From assembly GCA_003990745.1 (NCBI GenBank), contig RBNI01001284.1:1-23260 (forward strand): 23,260 bases of DNA, in the 5' to 3' direction. A program made the position numbers and the translations under genes. The notes beneath the pieces were generated by a model. The model did no database searches and had not been told where the DNA came from. It worked only from the letters and a program-made list of their open reading frames with translations. Within the stretch, counting starts at the first letter, position 1, and the number at the start of each line of letters is the position of its first letter. This document shows positions 1-10,960 of the stretch, one piece after another. The stretch comes from Jimgerdemannia flammicorona. Taxonomy: Eukaryota; Mucoromycota; Endogonomycetes; Endogonales; Endogonaceae.

Positions 1-1
1 A

Positions 2-32
<31 letters not shown>

Positions 33-36
33 TATT
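1..36. repeat. A10 run followed by (TA)n microsatellite
   Basis: Ten A residues are followed by about 13 TA dinucleotides at the very start of the window. It is simple low-complexity sequence with no function visible. Confidence 0.9.
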
Positions 37-539
37 TAGATGTGATATATATTCTCAATAAGAGCAATATAATTGGCATAAGTTTGAGCTAAAAGCCAGT
101 AAGCATATATTTTTGAGTATTCTAGTAAGATATATTGAGTCTGAAATCTATATAAATATTATATAATAATCTCATATAATATATAGTTTAACAAAAAAGA
201 AAATCAGAAACTCTATATAGATATATCTATTGAGATATCTATCTCTATATTATAGCTAGTATAAATGCAGTAACTAGTATCAATCTCTCTAGTAATAAAG
301 AAAAATATTTTTCAAATACAGCTAGTTAAAAATTATCCACTATATGAGTTAAAGTTATCTGAGTCAAGAATAATAGAAATCAAGGATGACAAGACCTCAA
401 ATAATGATAAAAGGTCTTCTATAAAGAATAAGCAAAGATAATTTAATATTTACTAAGAAACTCATTTCAATTTAGAGATTTATTAGAATATACTAAAGAT
501 ATTTTAATATAAGAACTATATGAGCTATATAAATATATA
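37..539. other. AT-rich decayed sequence, probably upstream part of the copia element
   Basis: The stretch is extremely AT-rich, with stops in all frames and no CpG that I can see. Because it runs into a forward-strand copia pol remnant, it is probably the decayed integrase and linker part of the same element. No domain motif survives that I can name. This assignment is inference from position. Confidence 0.4.
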
Positions 540-2112
540 TTTATTGCAACTTCCAGTAAGCCAAACATATATGATGAAGTAATAACTTCTCCTGACAATA
601 AGAAATAGAAGCAAGACATAGATGAAGAATATAATTTACTTATCAAAAATAGTATGTGAGATTTGATATCCCTTCTGAGTAATTAATAAGCCATAGAATT
701 ATAATGGGTATATAAGATTAAGTATAAGAATGATAGAAGTATAGAATAATATAAAGTATATTTCATTACTAAGAGTTATTCACAAGATTATAGTATTGAC
801 TATAATAAGACATTTTTATTAGTACTTGAGCTTACTTTACTAAGAATTCTTCTTGTGATCAGTGCTATATATAATCTAGAAATTTATTAGATAGATATAA
901 AGATAGCTTTTCTTAATAGTAATATAGATGTAGAGCTATATATTTACCAACTATAAGAATATAAAATAATAATCTTATATAAAGAATTATATAGTATTAA
1001 CTAAGCAGCCTATTTGTAAAATAGAAAAATTGATAAATATCTTCATAATAATAGCTATATATACTATAAAGTAGATAATTATAAATATATTCAATACTAT
1101 GCCAATAGAGTAGTATTCATAGATATTTAGATAGATGAGATTATTATCATTATAATAAAAAATAAACTTAATAGAGTTAAAGAAGCTCTATATAAGGTAT
1201 TCAAGATAACTAATATAGGTAATATATTCTTTCTTTTGAGAATATCTATTATATATGATAGGAGTATATATGCTATATATTTCTTATAGTTAACTTATAT
1301 CTAAATCATCTTTGATTAATTCAAAATGAGTGAATATAAGCCAGTAAACACTCTTATAAAAACTTTGATAAAGTTAAGAAAGTCTGATACTATATTAGAG
1401 AAAAACTATATCAATATTCTCTATTAATAAGCAGTCAGTTCTCTTATATATCTTATGCTAGAAATAAGGTCAAATATTTTATTTACTATAAATAAGATAG
1501 TGCAGTATTTATTATACTATGTATAATAATTTATATTAAAGTATTATTAAGAGGATTTTCAGATATATTAAAGGAATAATATACTATATACTTATCCTCA
1601 GTAGATTGAGTAAGAATAATAATAATAATAATGACAAAAACAGTATATAACTATTCAGTACATATAATACTAATTGGATTAGAGACTTAGATATTATTAA
1701 TCTATGACTAGATACTTCTTTCAGTTAAATGACAAAGGAATTATTTTATGACAAATATATAAATAGTTCTCTAGTAACTTCTTCTATTTAGGCCAAATAT
1801 CAAGTCTTTTCCACTGTAACAAAAAAAGCCATTTGGCTATACTAATTATTAAAGAAGCTAGACTTTGATTAGAAATAAAACTCTATATTCATCCATTAAG
1901 TCTATAATTACTATAGAAAAAAACTCTATATATTACTTCAAAATAAAGTATATTGATGTATAGTACCATTATAAGAGAGTATATAAAGAATGAGACTATA
2001 TACTTTGAATATACATATCTCTATAAAGTATATGATTGTAGATTTGCTCACCAAAGCCCTTTTGAGATTTAAATTTCAACAATATATTAAAAAAATGAGA
2101 CTTATGGTAAAC
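540..2112 (+). pseudogene. Ty1/copia pol remnant (reverse transcriptase and RNase H)
   Basis: A forward-strand frame full of stops still reads as copia pol. Around 700-800 it gives WVYKIKYK, then IDYNKTF and LRILL. At about 890-915 it gives the copia motif DIKIAFLN (family form DVKTAFLNG), then ELYIYQ, and at about 1128-1150 FIDI.IDEIIII, the position of the family's YVDD catalytic block. RNase H follows, with a possible decayed DxSF near 1705. The typical copia C-terminus LLTKALLRFKFQQ lies near 2044-2085. Gaps between motifs match the family, so this is one element and not scattered hits. Catalytic residues and many Gln/Trp codons have become stops through C-to-T and G-to-A changes. It cannot encode a working enzyme. 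The 5' end lies outside the window or is unreadable. Confidence 0.85.
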
Positions 2113-2174
2113 TATATCAGCAATAAATAATAGATAATCACAGAATATTTGATAACAAAAAGGAAGCAGAAAAA

Positions 2175-2327
2175 TGATATAATATATCTCTCTCTTTAAG
2201 TATTATATTACACTATTCTATTTCTTCTTCTTCTTCTTCTATATTTGAGATCTTCTACTATTGAGACCTGTCTATATCCTTTATTCTTACTATAGTTTCT
2301 TATATTTTAAGTATATATAGTATAACA
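2175..2327 (+). repeat. Candidate 3' LTR of the copia element
   Basis: About 65 bp after the end of copia RNase H there is a purine-rich stretch (aaaaaggaagcagaaaaa) of the kind used as a polypurine tract. It is followed by a 153-bp segment that starts TG and ends ACA exactly where the gypsy LTR begins. It contains a (ttc)n stretch. The partner 5' LTR is not in the window, so the boundaries cannot be confirmed. The gypsy insertion may instead have truncated a longer LTR here. Confidence 0.4.
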
Positions 2328-3628
2328 TACTGACTCAATAGAGGAAAATTACAAGATTGGAAGTTGATGTAGTTTGGCTTAAGCCCTCAGTTACTTTGTT
2401 AAAAAGTAATAAATGTTCTATGCTTTCTGGTATTCTTATTGGTATTTAGTAGTATAATAGTTAAGTTTAGATATAGTGATCAATTCTGATAATTTTCTTA
2501 TTAGGACAGTTCTTGAGTATAGTGGTAATTTATATAATAGTTTCTGTGAGTAAATTTCCTTCTTAAGTAATGGATAATTTCTATATAATATGACAATCTC
2601 CAAAAGTATTATAACAATCTGGGTAATCTGGTATAATATAGTAGGTTGGCAGTATTCTATATTAGGTGACAGATTGGTAGATAACTTGGTTTTGGTACAG
2701 ATTCTTCTAAATTGGCAAATTTCTTAAATAACTCAAATAACTTAATTTGATAAATAACTTGAATAACTCAGAGAATAGATTTTTTAGCAAAGTTATATCA
2801 AAGACTGGCTTTATTTATATGGAGTTATATAGAAGAACTGGCTCTATTGTAAAGTTGCATTAAGATAGACTGACTTTGTGACAAGATTTCTATGGTAGAC
2901 TTTTTAGAAAATAGTAGATAATATGGATTCTTTCTAAATTGGTATGGTTTTTGAATGATGTGAATTCTCTTCTTAGCAAAGTTATGTCAGAGACTGGCTT
3001 CATTTATATGAAGTTACATTGAGACTAACTTTACTGTGAAGTTATATGAAATAAACTAACTTTATAACAAAATAGTGAACTTCTCTTAAAAATGACAGCT
3101 CTTCTTTAAATAGTAGATTACTCAAATAGTGGCAAGTTCTTTACTCAAACTTGGATGACAAATACTCTTGAATTTAGACTTATTCTTTGTATCAGAAAGT
3201 AGACTGAAGTGGAAAATAGCTTACAACTTCTTGGTAGTAGCTTGATAGCAGGTTTCTTTTCCTAAGTATACTAGATAATTGGCTTTTACTTTTGATTTTC
3301 AGACTGAGGTTTATTCACTCTTATCTCTAGGGTATTTCATATATATAGATTAGTTACTATTTAGTTACTATATAGCTAATTATAGATTTACTATATATGG
3401 GAATAAGTGACCTTTATAGTCTCAGAGTGACCTTTAAGGTCTTAAAGTAATCTTTAGAATTTCAGGATGATCTTTAGAGTCTATAATATTTTATTCTTTA
3501 GCTATTTGAGTTATTTATATAAGTTGACATAGTAAGGTAACTCTGGTTGTCTGATGTACTTGATATGGTATATAGTAACTAATTGAGATAGTGACATGAT
3601 ATATATATTTTTCTGCTAATTTATTATA
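2328..3628 (-). repeat. Gypsy 3' LTR (left copy), 1301 bp
   Basis: It aligns along its whole length with 10961-12369. Shared blocks include the caatagagg start, the repeated 'gcaaagttatatcaaagactgg' type modules in the middle, and the ggtaactctggttgtctga block near the inner end. Differences from the right copy are overwhelmingly C/T and G/A. Because the element reads on the reverse strand, this is its 3' LTR. A purine-rich stretch (tagtaggagctga on the reverse strand) immediately inside position 3628 is a plausible polypurine tract. Confidence 0.85.
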
Positions 3629-4600
3629 TCAGCTCCTACTAAAAGATGGTCTATCCTCAGACTGTCCTATAGTCATTATTTCAATATCTATAGATATCTT
3701 CTATATCTATACCAGTACTATTATCTCTTTTTATATCTAGATTACTCTACTCTAGTTCTGGGTCTTCTTTCTGCTCTTTGGGAAATAGAATATCTACTTA
3801 TTAAAGAATGTCTGGAAAGCTCATCTCATTTATCTGATAGATGTCAGTCAGGTGGAAGTGGGCTTGCAACAAGACTCTTAGATTTCATCTATATAAGATA
3901 TAGAGCCTTTTTGCAGTTTAGATCTCTCAGATAGTTATATCAACTAATTTCTTTATATAAGATTACTTCTGTAACAATAGACTGATATTGTAGAAGACTT
4001 GCAGGTAGTAGATCTATAATAGTCTCTGAGTAATAGTAAGATTCTTTTGATGTTTTTAGATCAATTGTATTAGGATTTCTTCAAGTGAGCAGAACTGAGA
4101 CAGAGGGATAGACAGAGCTTGGAAGAAACTAAGGATAAGAGTTCAGAAGTACTGATCAATTCTCTGATTCATAATAAGAGAGATATAGCTTGAGGTAATT
4201 GATATATACTGGTGTCTTCAGGGTTCATCTATTTATATTTTTTAAATAGATACTGGTTTCTCTAATGTTATGCACAAGATAAGATTCTTCTCATTTAGAT
4301 TCTAGTTTGATAGCAAAGTTTGTTTCAATAATACTTCTCTAAACTAATACTTGATCTTCAATTTTAATCTTCTGATTCTTTTGTTTCTGGTCATAGTACT
4401 TCTTTTATCTTTCTTGAGCCTTAATTATCTGAGCTTGAGTCTGATTATATAATTGTTCTGTCTTTTTGAGGAGATCTCTGAGATTCTCATGGTCAGTAGT
4501 TCTGGTGTTCTTAGCAAACATCATTTCAAATAGCTTTTATTTAATAGAGACAACAGGGGTGTTCTGAATTTTCCATAGGATCTCAGGTAAGCAGAGATTC
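3629..4600 (-). pseudogene. Gypsy pol C-terminus (integrase GPY-type module and 3' tail)
   Basis: Reverse strand at about 4130-4350 reads EDQVLV, then KLESKWEESYLVHNI, then INYLKLY. This is the decayed form of the module that ends many Ty3/gypsy integrases (family pattern GDxVL...KLxxKWEGPYxV...xxLKxY). The glycine-proline pair is mutated. Between this module and the LTR lies another 500 bp of reverse-strand sequence with long open stretches and acidic residues that I cannot match to a family. I could not convince myself of a chromodomain. Confidence 0.65.
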
Positions 4601-4639
4601 TAGTTAATATGTAGGATTAATTCAAGCAAGTTCTTTTTT

Positions 4640-5190
4640 GATGGTTTAATTCATTTATTCCATCATACTATTGATTTGGAAGTAGTATAATATAGTCTAT
4701 TTGAGGTAGATCTTGTGAATTCAGATATAACTTATAATTATATTATTGATGAATTCTGTATCTTGGTCTAAGATAAGTTCTTCTGAAGATCTATATCTAA
4801 GTATGAACCCATAGAGGAGGCTAATAATAATCAAGACATCAGAATGTTCCATTGGAAAAGCTTTGGGCCATTTGGTTAGATATTCTACAAATACTAGAAT
4901 ATATTTATTCCTTCTTAGTATAACTAATAAGAGTCTAATAATATCTACTCTCCATCTTTGAAAGATATTGTCTAATGGTATAATTAATTATAATAGTACT
5001 TGGTAGTTTTTCTTCTCTTAGTACTTTTGGCAGATGTTACCTTTCTTGAGTATATTCCAGACTTGTATTCTGAGATTGAGCCACTATTGATATGTTATTC
5101 ACAGCTTTTCTTTTATATTTTTCTTTCCTTAGTGGGCTTTCTGGTATTTTTTTTAGATGAGATCTTCTTATACTTTAATAGTCATATGTA
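4640..5190 (-). pseudogene. Gypsy integrase catalytic core remnant
   Basis: Reverse strand reads DNIFQRWRVDII near 4935-4980, then KYILVFVEYLTKWPKAFP near 4860-4910, then LILDQDTEF near 4751-4780. These match the gypsy integrase core (family form W..D..GPL, VEYLTKWPEAFP, SDQGTEF), including the first two acidic residues of the DDE triad. Just upstream, NICQKY (near 5010-5030) is the decayed second half of the HHCC zinc-binding domain. In-frame stops and loss of the GP pair after DII show that it is dead. Confidence 0.8.
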
Positions 5191-5229
5191 GGAGCTTTCT
5201 TTAGGGTATAGTTCTTTGGTATACCCTTC

Positions 5230-6460
5230 TTCTGATTTATTAAGTTTAGTAGGAAAGTATATCAACATTATTGTGAGCTTTTCCTGCTTTATAGATGATA
5301 GTGATTTTGTAATCTTATAGAATAAGGATCTAATAGGCAAGGATTCTGGAAGATTCCTTATAATTGAATAGCTATTTGAGAGTAGTATAGTCAGTTATTA
5401 GAGTGAATTTTTTTTTTCAATAAGGTAGTGTTTAAATAGGATAAATGCTTATATAACTATAAGATATTCTAGTTTGATACTGCTATAATTAGTTTGCTAC
5501 TAGTTGGTGGCTCAGCTTATATAAGCTATCATATGATACTACTGGTTAGGTCCTTTTGGACTAGAACTGCTCTAAGGCCATCTTTAAAAGTATCTGTATA
5601 TAAGATAAATGACTTTTGTAGATTGGGCTACATAAGGATTAGTACTATAGTTATGCAGTATTTGAGATCTTTGAAGGCTAGTTCTTGTAGTTCTATCTAT
5701 TTATATAGTACTTCTTTCTTAAGAAGAGTTCAGATTAAAGTAGCAATTTGGGCAAAGTCTTTGATAAACCTTCTGTAGTAGAATACTAATATTAAGAATA
5801 ATAGTATTTTCTTTGAAATCTTAAATACTGGCCAATTGTTAATCTTCTTAGTTTTCTTTAAATCTATATGGGTTCCTTCTTTTGAAACTATAAATCTGAG
5901 AAATTCAAACTTCTGTTTTTCAAAGTAACATTTCTTGATATTGAGTCTCAGATGGTTTTTGCAGATAAGCTTGAAGAATTCCTCTAGATAGTATTGATAT
6001 TCTTTAAAATTTACTAAATAGATATTAGAGTCATCTATATATATAATTAGACAATAGTAGATCAGTGAGCCATAGACTGAGTTCATTATTCTCTAGAAGG
6101 TTGGGGGTATATTATATTGTCCAAAGAGTATTCAGAGATATTCAAAAAGTTTTTTTAGAGCAAAAAAGGCTGTTTTCTAAATGTTCTTGAGATCTATGAG
6201 GATCTTATGAAATCCTGCAATACTGCTAAAGTATCTGATATCTTATAATTAATCTAAGAGATTATCAATTCTGGACAAAGAGTAAGTATCTTTTTTGGTA
6301 ACTAAATTGAGTTTTCTATAGTCTATGCAGAGTCTTCATTCTCCTCTCTTAGATACAATAAGTATAGGGCTGGCCCAGGGACTGGTAGAGAATTAGATAA
6401 CTCCATTGTCTAAGAGTTCCTAAATTTATTCCTTTTCAAATGTCTTTAAGTAGTGAGGTA
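5230..6460 (-). pseudogene. Gypsy reverse transcriptase and RNase H remnant
   Basis: Reverse strand reads SPWASP (6366-6383), a decayed RLCIDYRKLN, and the catalytic YIDDSNIY with the two aspartates at 6030-6035. A 118-codon open stretch follows (5730-6086) with FLRFIVSKEG, the thumb motif KTKKINNWPVFK and YYRRFIKDFAQIA. RNase H follows: LITDYTTLKQLF, RILARQ, then KAGKAHNNVDILSRL at about 5250-5290 (family form GKxNxxADALSR). Order and spacing are those of Ty3/gypsy pol. Several stops interrupt the frame. The YIDD box itself is intact, unlike most other catalytic sites in the element. Confidence 0.88.
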
Positions 6461-8047
6461 TTCTATAAAACTTTTGTTAGATAAGTGTTATATTTTCTAT
6501 ATTTATACTATAGTGATATAATAGATTATATGGCAGATTATCATAGTTAGTAGTAAAGATATCTTAATATTTATAAAGAAGTTTTACTAGTTATTGCTAT
6601 TGTTGAGATGTCAATTATTCTCCAATATTGATAGAAGGCTTTACTTTCTCTTGAGTCACAGAGGGGCCTTTCCTTTCTTCTGGAACTTTTTGCTATTTTC
6701 CAATGAGTTTAACTCATAAACTTCTCTGTGAGTTTAGTTATGATAGAGCACTAGATATTCTATAATGATTCCTTTCAGCAGAATGATACTTTTTCAGCTT
6801 TTGTTAATTGTTTAAGAGTATACAGAATTTATCTTATTAGAGAATATATATCTTTTAATATTTAGATTTTTAATATTTTTATTGAGTTCAAAGAAGAGGT
6901 TTCTTGAGTCAGGTAGAATAAAGATTTTAAAGATAGTTTGCTCTCCTAGTTCCAAGATGAGGTTCTTGTATAGCTTAACTGGTTGGCAATATACTTACTG
7001 AAGAGCATTTTTCTTGAAGTGGTTAACTTGAAGAAAGTATACTTCCTTCTTATCTGAGCTTCTAAATATTTCAGTTTATCTTATTTCTTTAGTCAGTTTG
7101 TAGACCTCTTGTAGCTGGGGAGTCTTAACCTCTATGATGATTACTTGTGTAATCTTCTATCTACTATAGATTCAGTACTATTCTGTATTACTGTTATTTA
7201 AGATAACCTTGATTTTATCTGTGTATTCTGAGTTTATAGTTTCTCCTTCTATAGTTATTTCTTGTCTGGCAAGTCTAGACCTTGGGGTTAGCTAGATATA
7301 AATTCCTTTAGATAGCTGCATGGTTAGTCTTATTCTAAGTATCATTATTATTCCAGACTTAATAGGTTTATCCTCTAGACTATAGAGGTCATACCCCATA
7401 TCTTTCTGGTAAGCTTTGGTTGAGGGTTTGGCCTTGAGATGTAATAAGATATACTGGACAACATCTTTACTGAGTTCAGATTATCCTTGGGCTGAGGCTC
7501 TACTGGGAGTAAGTCTTTAAGCTTTAAGGTTGAGATGTAGTCATCTGGCTCCAATAGAGAGATCTCAGAGATAATTGATTTCTCTTTTTCCTGTAGAGTC
7601 TAGGGCTTCTATGAAGTTGGTGGCATCCTCTATTTATCCTTGATAGGTTGTATATCTGATGAGAGCTAGGATGTCTTCTTCTAGATTATAAATCTTAAGA
7701 GTCTTCTTTTTTGATTTCTTGGCCTGATTTTTTTGGATCTGAGTTCTGTTATCTCCTCTCATTAATATATGAACAATAACATCTTGGCTGAGATAAATCT
7801 TCTGATATTAGTAATCTCAGCAGTCTAGGTGTTTTCTATAGTTGTAATATTCCATTACTCAATAATATAGTTCTCAGTTATTAATTACTTAATGTCTTGA
7901 AAATCAGTATCCATTCTTATTATAAGTTGGAAAAAGAGTAGCTAAGGGCTATACCTCTGTTCAAGTGAAGTGGCCTTATCTATTGGCTTGCTTTTTTAAC
8001 ATTGTAGTGGTTTCTTGGAAAGAGTAATTATAATTGAGGCTTTAGAT

Positions 8048-8233
8048 CTACAGGGTCTCTGTCTTTCTTATTAGTCCAATAGGTGACACTGATAGCAGTA
8101 GTTTCAGGAACCTCTTGTTCAGAGACTTCTTCTTTAGATATTTCTTGACCCCAAATTGCTTGTACTTCTGCAGCTTCAGCTGTAGGTATTTTTGAAATAT
8201 GTTGGTATTTCTTCTTTTATTTTCTATACTCAA
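8048..8233 (-). pseudogene. Gypsy pol linker between protease and RT
   Basis: A 61-codon open stretch on the reverse strand is rich in Lys, Gln and Leu and lies between the protease and RT remnants. Its last part resembles the weakly conserved region that precedes the RT in fungal gypsy elements. No catalytic motif is expected here and none is seen. I list it only as part of the dead polyprotein. Confidence 0.4.
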
Positions 8234-8759
8234 GATAAGCTATATTAGGTAAATTCCTTATTTCAATAATCTTGAAAGAGTGTTCAGAGTACTTATATCT
8301 TTTGAGACAGACAGGACATTCTTTGATTTGTTCTGCAATAGTTCTGATTGTGATGGAGATAGTATCTTTAGTCTATATATTATCTTCTAGCCTATTATCT
8401 ACTAGGTTGAGTCTGGGATCATTTCCATCTTCTAATTCTTTTTTTTCTTCTATAGTAGATTTCTCACTACTGGTATATTCTTCCTAGATAATGACCTTCT
8501 TCTTTTTCTTCAATTGCTTAGTTGGTCATCTTGATCCTGTACTTCTTTTCTATATAGTCGAATTTGAGCACCTGTTGGCCAATATCAATGACAGCATTCA
8601 ATTCCTTCATCTAGTTAGTATCAAGGATCATATCATAGGTGAAAACTTTAGTGACAACAACTTTTGAGATAGAAAACTGAATATATCTCAGAGAGAGAGT
8701 GATATTTTATACTTCTCTAAGGGGTTGAGTTCAGGCTCCATCTGCTACTATAATGCTGA

Positions 8760-8870
8760 GGTTAGATAGTCTATCAATCAGCCATTAGAGGGTATCTAAG
8801 AATCATTTAGCAATAATATAGATAGTTGCTCCTATATCAATGAGGATTTTTGTCTTTTGTTCTCTGATAT
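8760..8870 (-). pseudogene. Gypsy aspartic protease active-site remnant
   Basis: Reverse strand reads KILIDIGATIYIIAK, the decayed form of the retropepsin active site (family form ALIDTGATxxxI). The catalytic Asp codon is at 8836-8838. The Thr of D-T-G is replaced by Ile (ATA), a single C-to-T change from ACA. The flap and C-terminal part are not recognisable. Confidence 0.7.
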
Positions 8871-8999
8871 CTCTATACAGATATATGCAGATATATCTTT
8901 TTATAATCTAAATAGTAGTTGGGGCTAACTCTTGTTATAGAATTGAGACTCAGCCAGTACTAAATCTGGTGGTTCTCAATAATTTATTTTGAACTCTAG

Positions 9000-10900
9000 T
9001 GAGTATCAGTTGTAGGAACTGTAAGAGAGGAACTTCTATCTTGGCTTCTTGAACATTTTGTAAGGCTTCATTATAGATATCTCTGGGCATAGTCTTCAGG
9101 ATAAACTTCTTCTTGGACTTTAGGGCAATAGGCTCTCATTCTTTTTGCTTCATTTTTTTATTCTCTGAAGATAGTTTATTAGTTTTAGAAATAAAAGATA
9201 AGAGAGACTAGAGAGATATTTCCATTTATTCTTCTTCATACTCTTTATCTTCTTCCTAGATAATTCTTCTACTAGTATTTCTAAATAGTCTTCTTACAGA
9301 TCTTTTTTTTTTCTCTGCTAAGTAGACTGTCTTTCTAGTGATGACCTTATATAGGTCTAGGTTACTATAATATTCACTATTACTTTCTTTTTCAAAGTCT
9401 TTGACAGAGTGGACCTCAGTCTTTTTATACTGAGTTTTATTCTTTCAATTTAATAGTTTAGAGTCTCTTTGTTCACTTCTTCTATTATTATATTCTGTGA
9501 CATAGTATCTGAACTATCTATAGTAGAAGCATTGAACTTGAGCTCTATCTCAGATAGGATATCTTCTTTTTTCTTATAGCTAGTAGCTCCAGTTATCTCT
9601 AGGTAGATAAGCATAGTTCTCTCATAGTATATACTCTCTGTTGCCTTACTAATAGCTCTGATTTTTATATGTAATAAGTTTTCAATTTGGTCAACTAATC
9701 AGTCTAACTTAGAATTGAGATCTTAGATTTTGTTTCTCTCTTTTTTCTACTCCTTAGCTGGCTTTCCTTCTTCTGATTTTCCTTGTTCTTGAAGGAGTTC
9801 TTACAGGGTTTTGACCAAGAGGATCTTTCTTATCATAATTGCTCCAGGTAATTCCTTATTTAATATTGAAAAATCCATAGACTACATCTACTTGTTCTTT
9901 AGATCTTCTGATATCTAGAGTACAGATATACTGGACAATGTTTAGAGAAATCCCATTCATGAAGATCATTGGTCTTATGATGTCTTGATTGGTAGCACTG
10001 AACCCAGCTATATGTATTCTTTTCTAAATTCTAGTAAAGAATATCCTGGGTAATTTTCTAAGATTTGTCTTCATTTCTATAATAGATTATTAGTTCTTAT
10101 AGTGGGTTTCATTTCCTGCATACTTCTCAATAAGCTAGTGCATCATGGCTCATATTTTGCTACTACATAGATGGCTATTCTAAGGTCTAAATATATATCA
10201 TTTCTTACTTAGTTGAAAATTCCCCTGGCTGGTCTCTAAGTTGGGCCTTGTAAATGACAATTTTTCTTTCAGTAGAGAGGTTCTTCAGAGCTGCAATTTC
10301 TTCAATTCTATTAAGGAATTCTCTTAGATCTTCCTTCAAATATTCTGCAAAAGTTGGTATTAGAGTGGTCATTTCATCATCACTATCTTCTGGTTTTAAT
10401 TCTGATTCTGGTTTTAATTCTTATTCTGGTTCTGATTCTAATTCTGAATTGTTACTGGCACTTGGGATGCTTGGATATCCTGAGGATAGTATTGCTGATC
10501 TCAGATGAGATACAATGAGTCTTAATAATCTTGAAGGAGCTATTTTTAATCCTTCTAGTTCTATAGTTGCTGGTCCCAGTAGTAGTTCAATAGGAGAGAC
10601 TGATGGAGCTTCTGTGGAGAACTAGGCTTGTGTAATGAGATCTTAAAGTTATTGTATAAGCTTGTTAAAGTTTCTAGTAAGAATGTCTATATTGTTCAGT
10701 TAATCTGAGATTAAGTCTATTGATACCACTAGAGGATTCTATACTATACTAACTTTTGGTTGAGATCCATCCAATACTGAGTAATGGATAAGTCTTGAGA
10801 TAATTACTTCTCTTTCTGTCCAAATGCTAGTGATGATTGGTTCTCTTATAATAGCAGAGATTAGTATTATATCAAATGTATCCAGTTTGACTATAGGTTC
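9000..10900 (-). pseudogene. Gypsy gag remnant with zinc knuckle
   Basis: Reverse strand around 10205-10420 has a long open stretch, including TTLIPTFAEYLKEDLREF and LNRIEEIAALKNLSTERK, preceded by an acidic repeat rich in Glu, Ser, Asp and Pro. Further down, 9490-9531 reads C-F-Y-Y-R-stop-F-R-Y-Y-V-T-E-Y. This is a CCHC knuckle (C-x2-C-x4-H-x4-C) in which the second Cys, the His and the last Cys have all become Tyr, and the Gly before the His has become Arg. Each change needs one transition. Gag would normally package element RNA; this copy cannot. Confidence 0.75.
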
Positions 10901-10934
10901 TTATGAGCTGAAAAGTTATGTAGTTTTAAAATCT

Positions 10935-10960
10935 TTCCAGTTGAGTTCCCAAATATAATA
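10935..10960 (-). other. Possible primer-binding site region of the gypsy element
   Basis: Immediately inside the 5' LTR the reverse strand reads tattatatttgggaactcaa. A TGG a few bases from the LTR end is the usual start of a tRNA-complementary primer site. I cannot name the tRNA, and mutation may have altered it. Confidence 0.3.

Noticed and set aside
5494..5778. Forward ORF of 94 codons in the gypsy region (and similar ones at 5000, 8272 and 10254)
   Set aside because: They lie antisense to RNase H, integrase, pol and gag remnants whose motifs are clear on the reverse strand.
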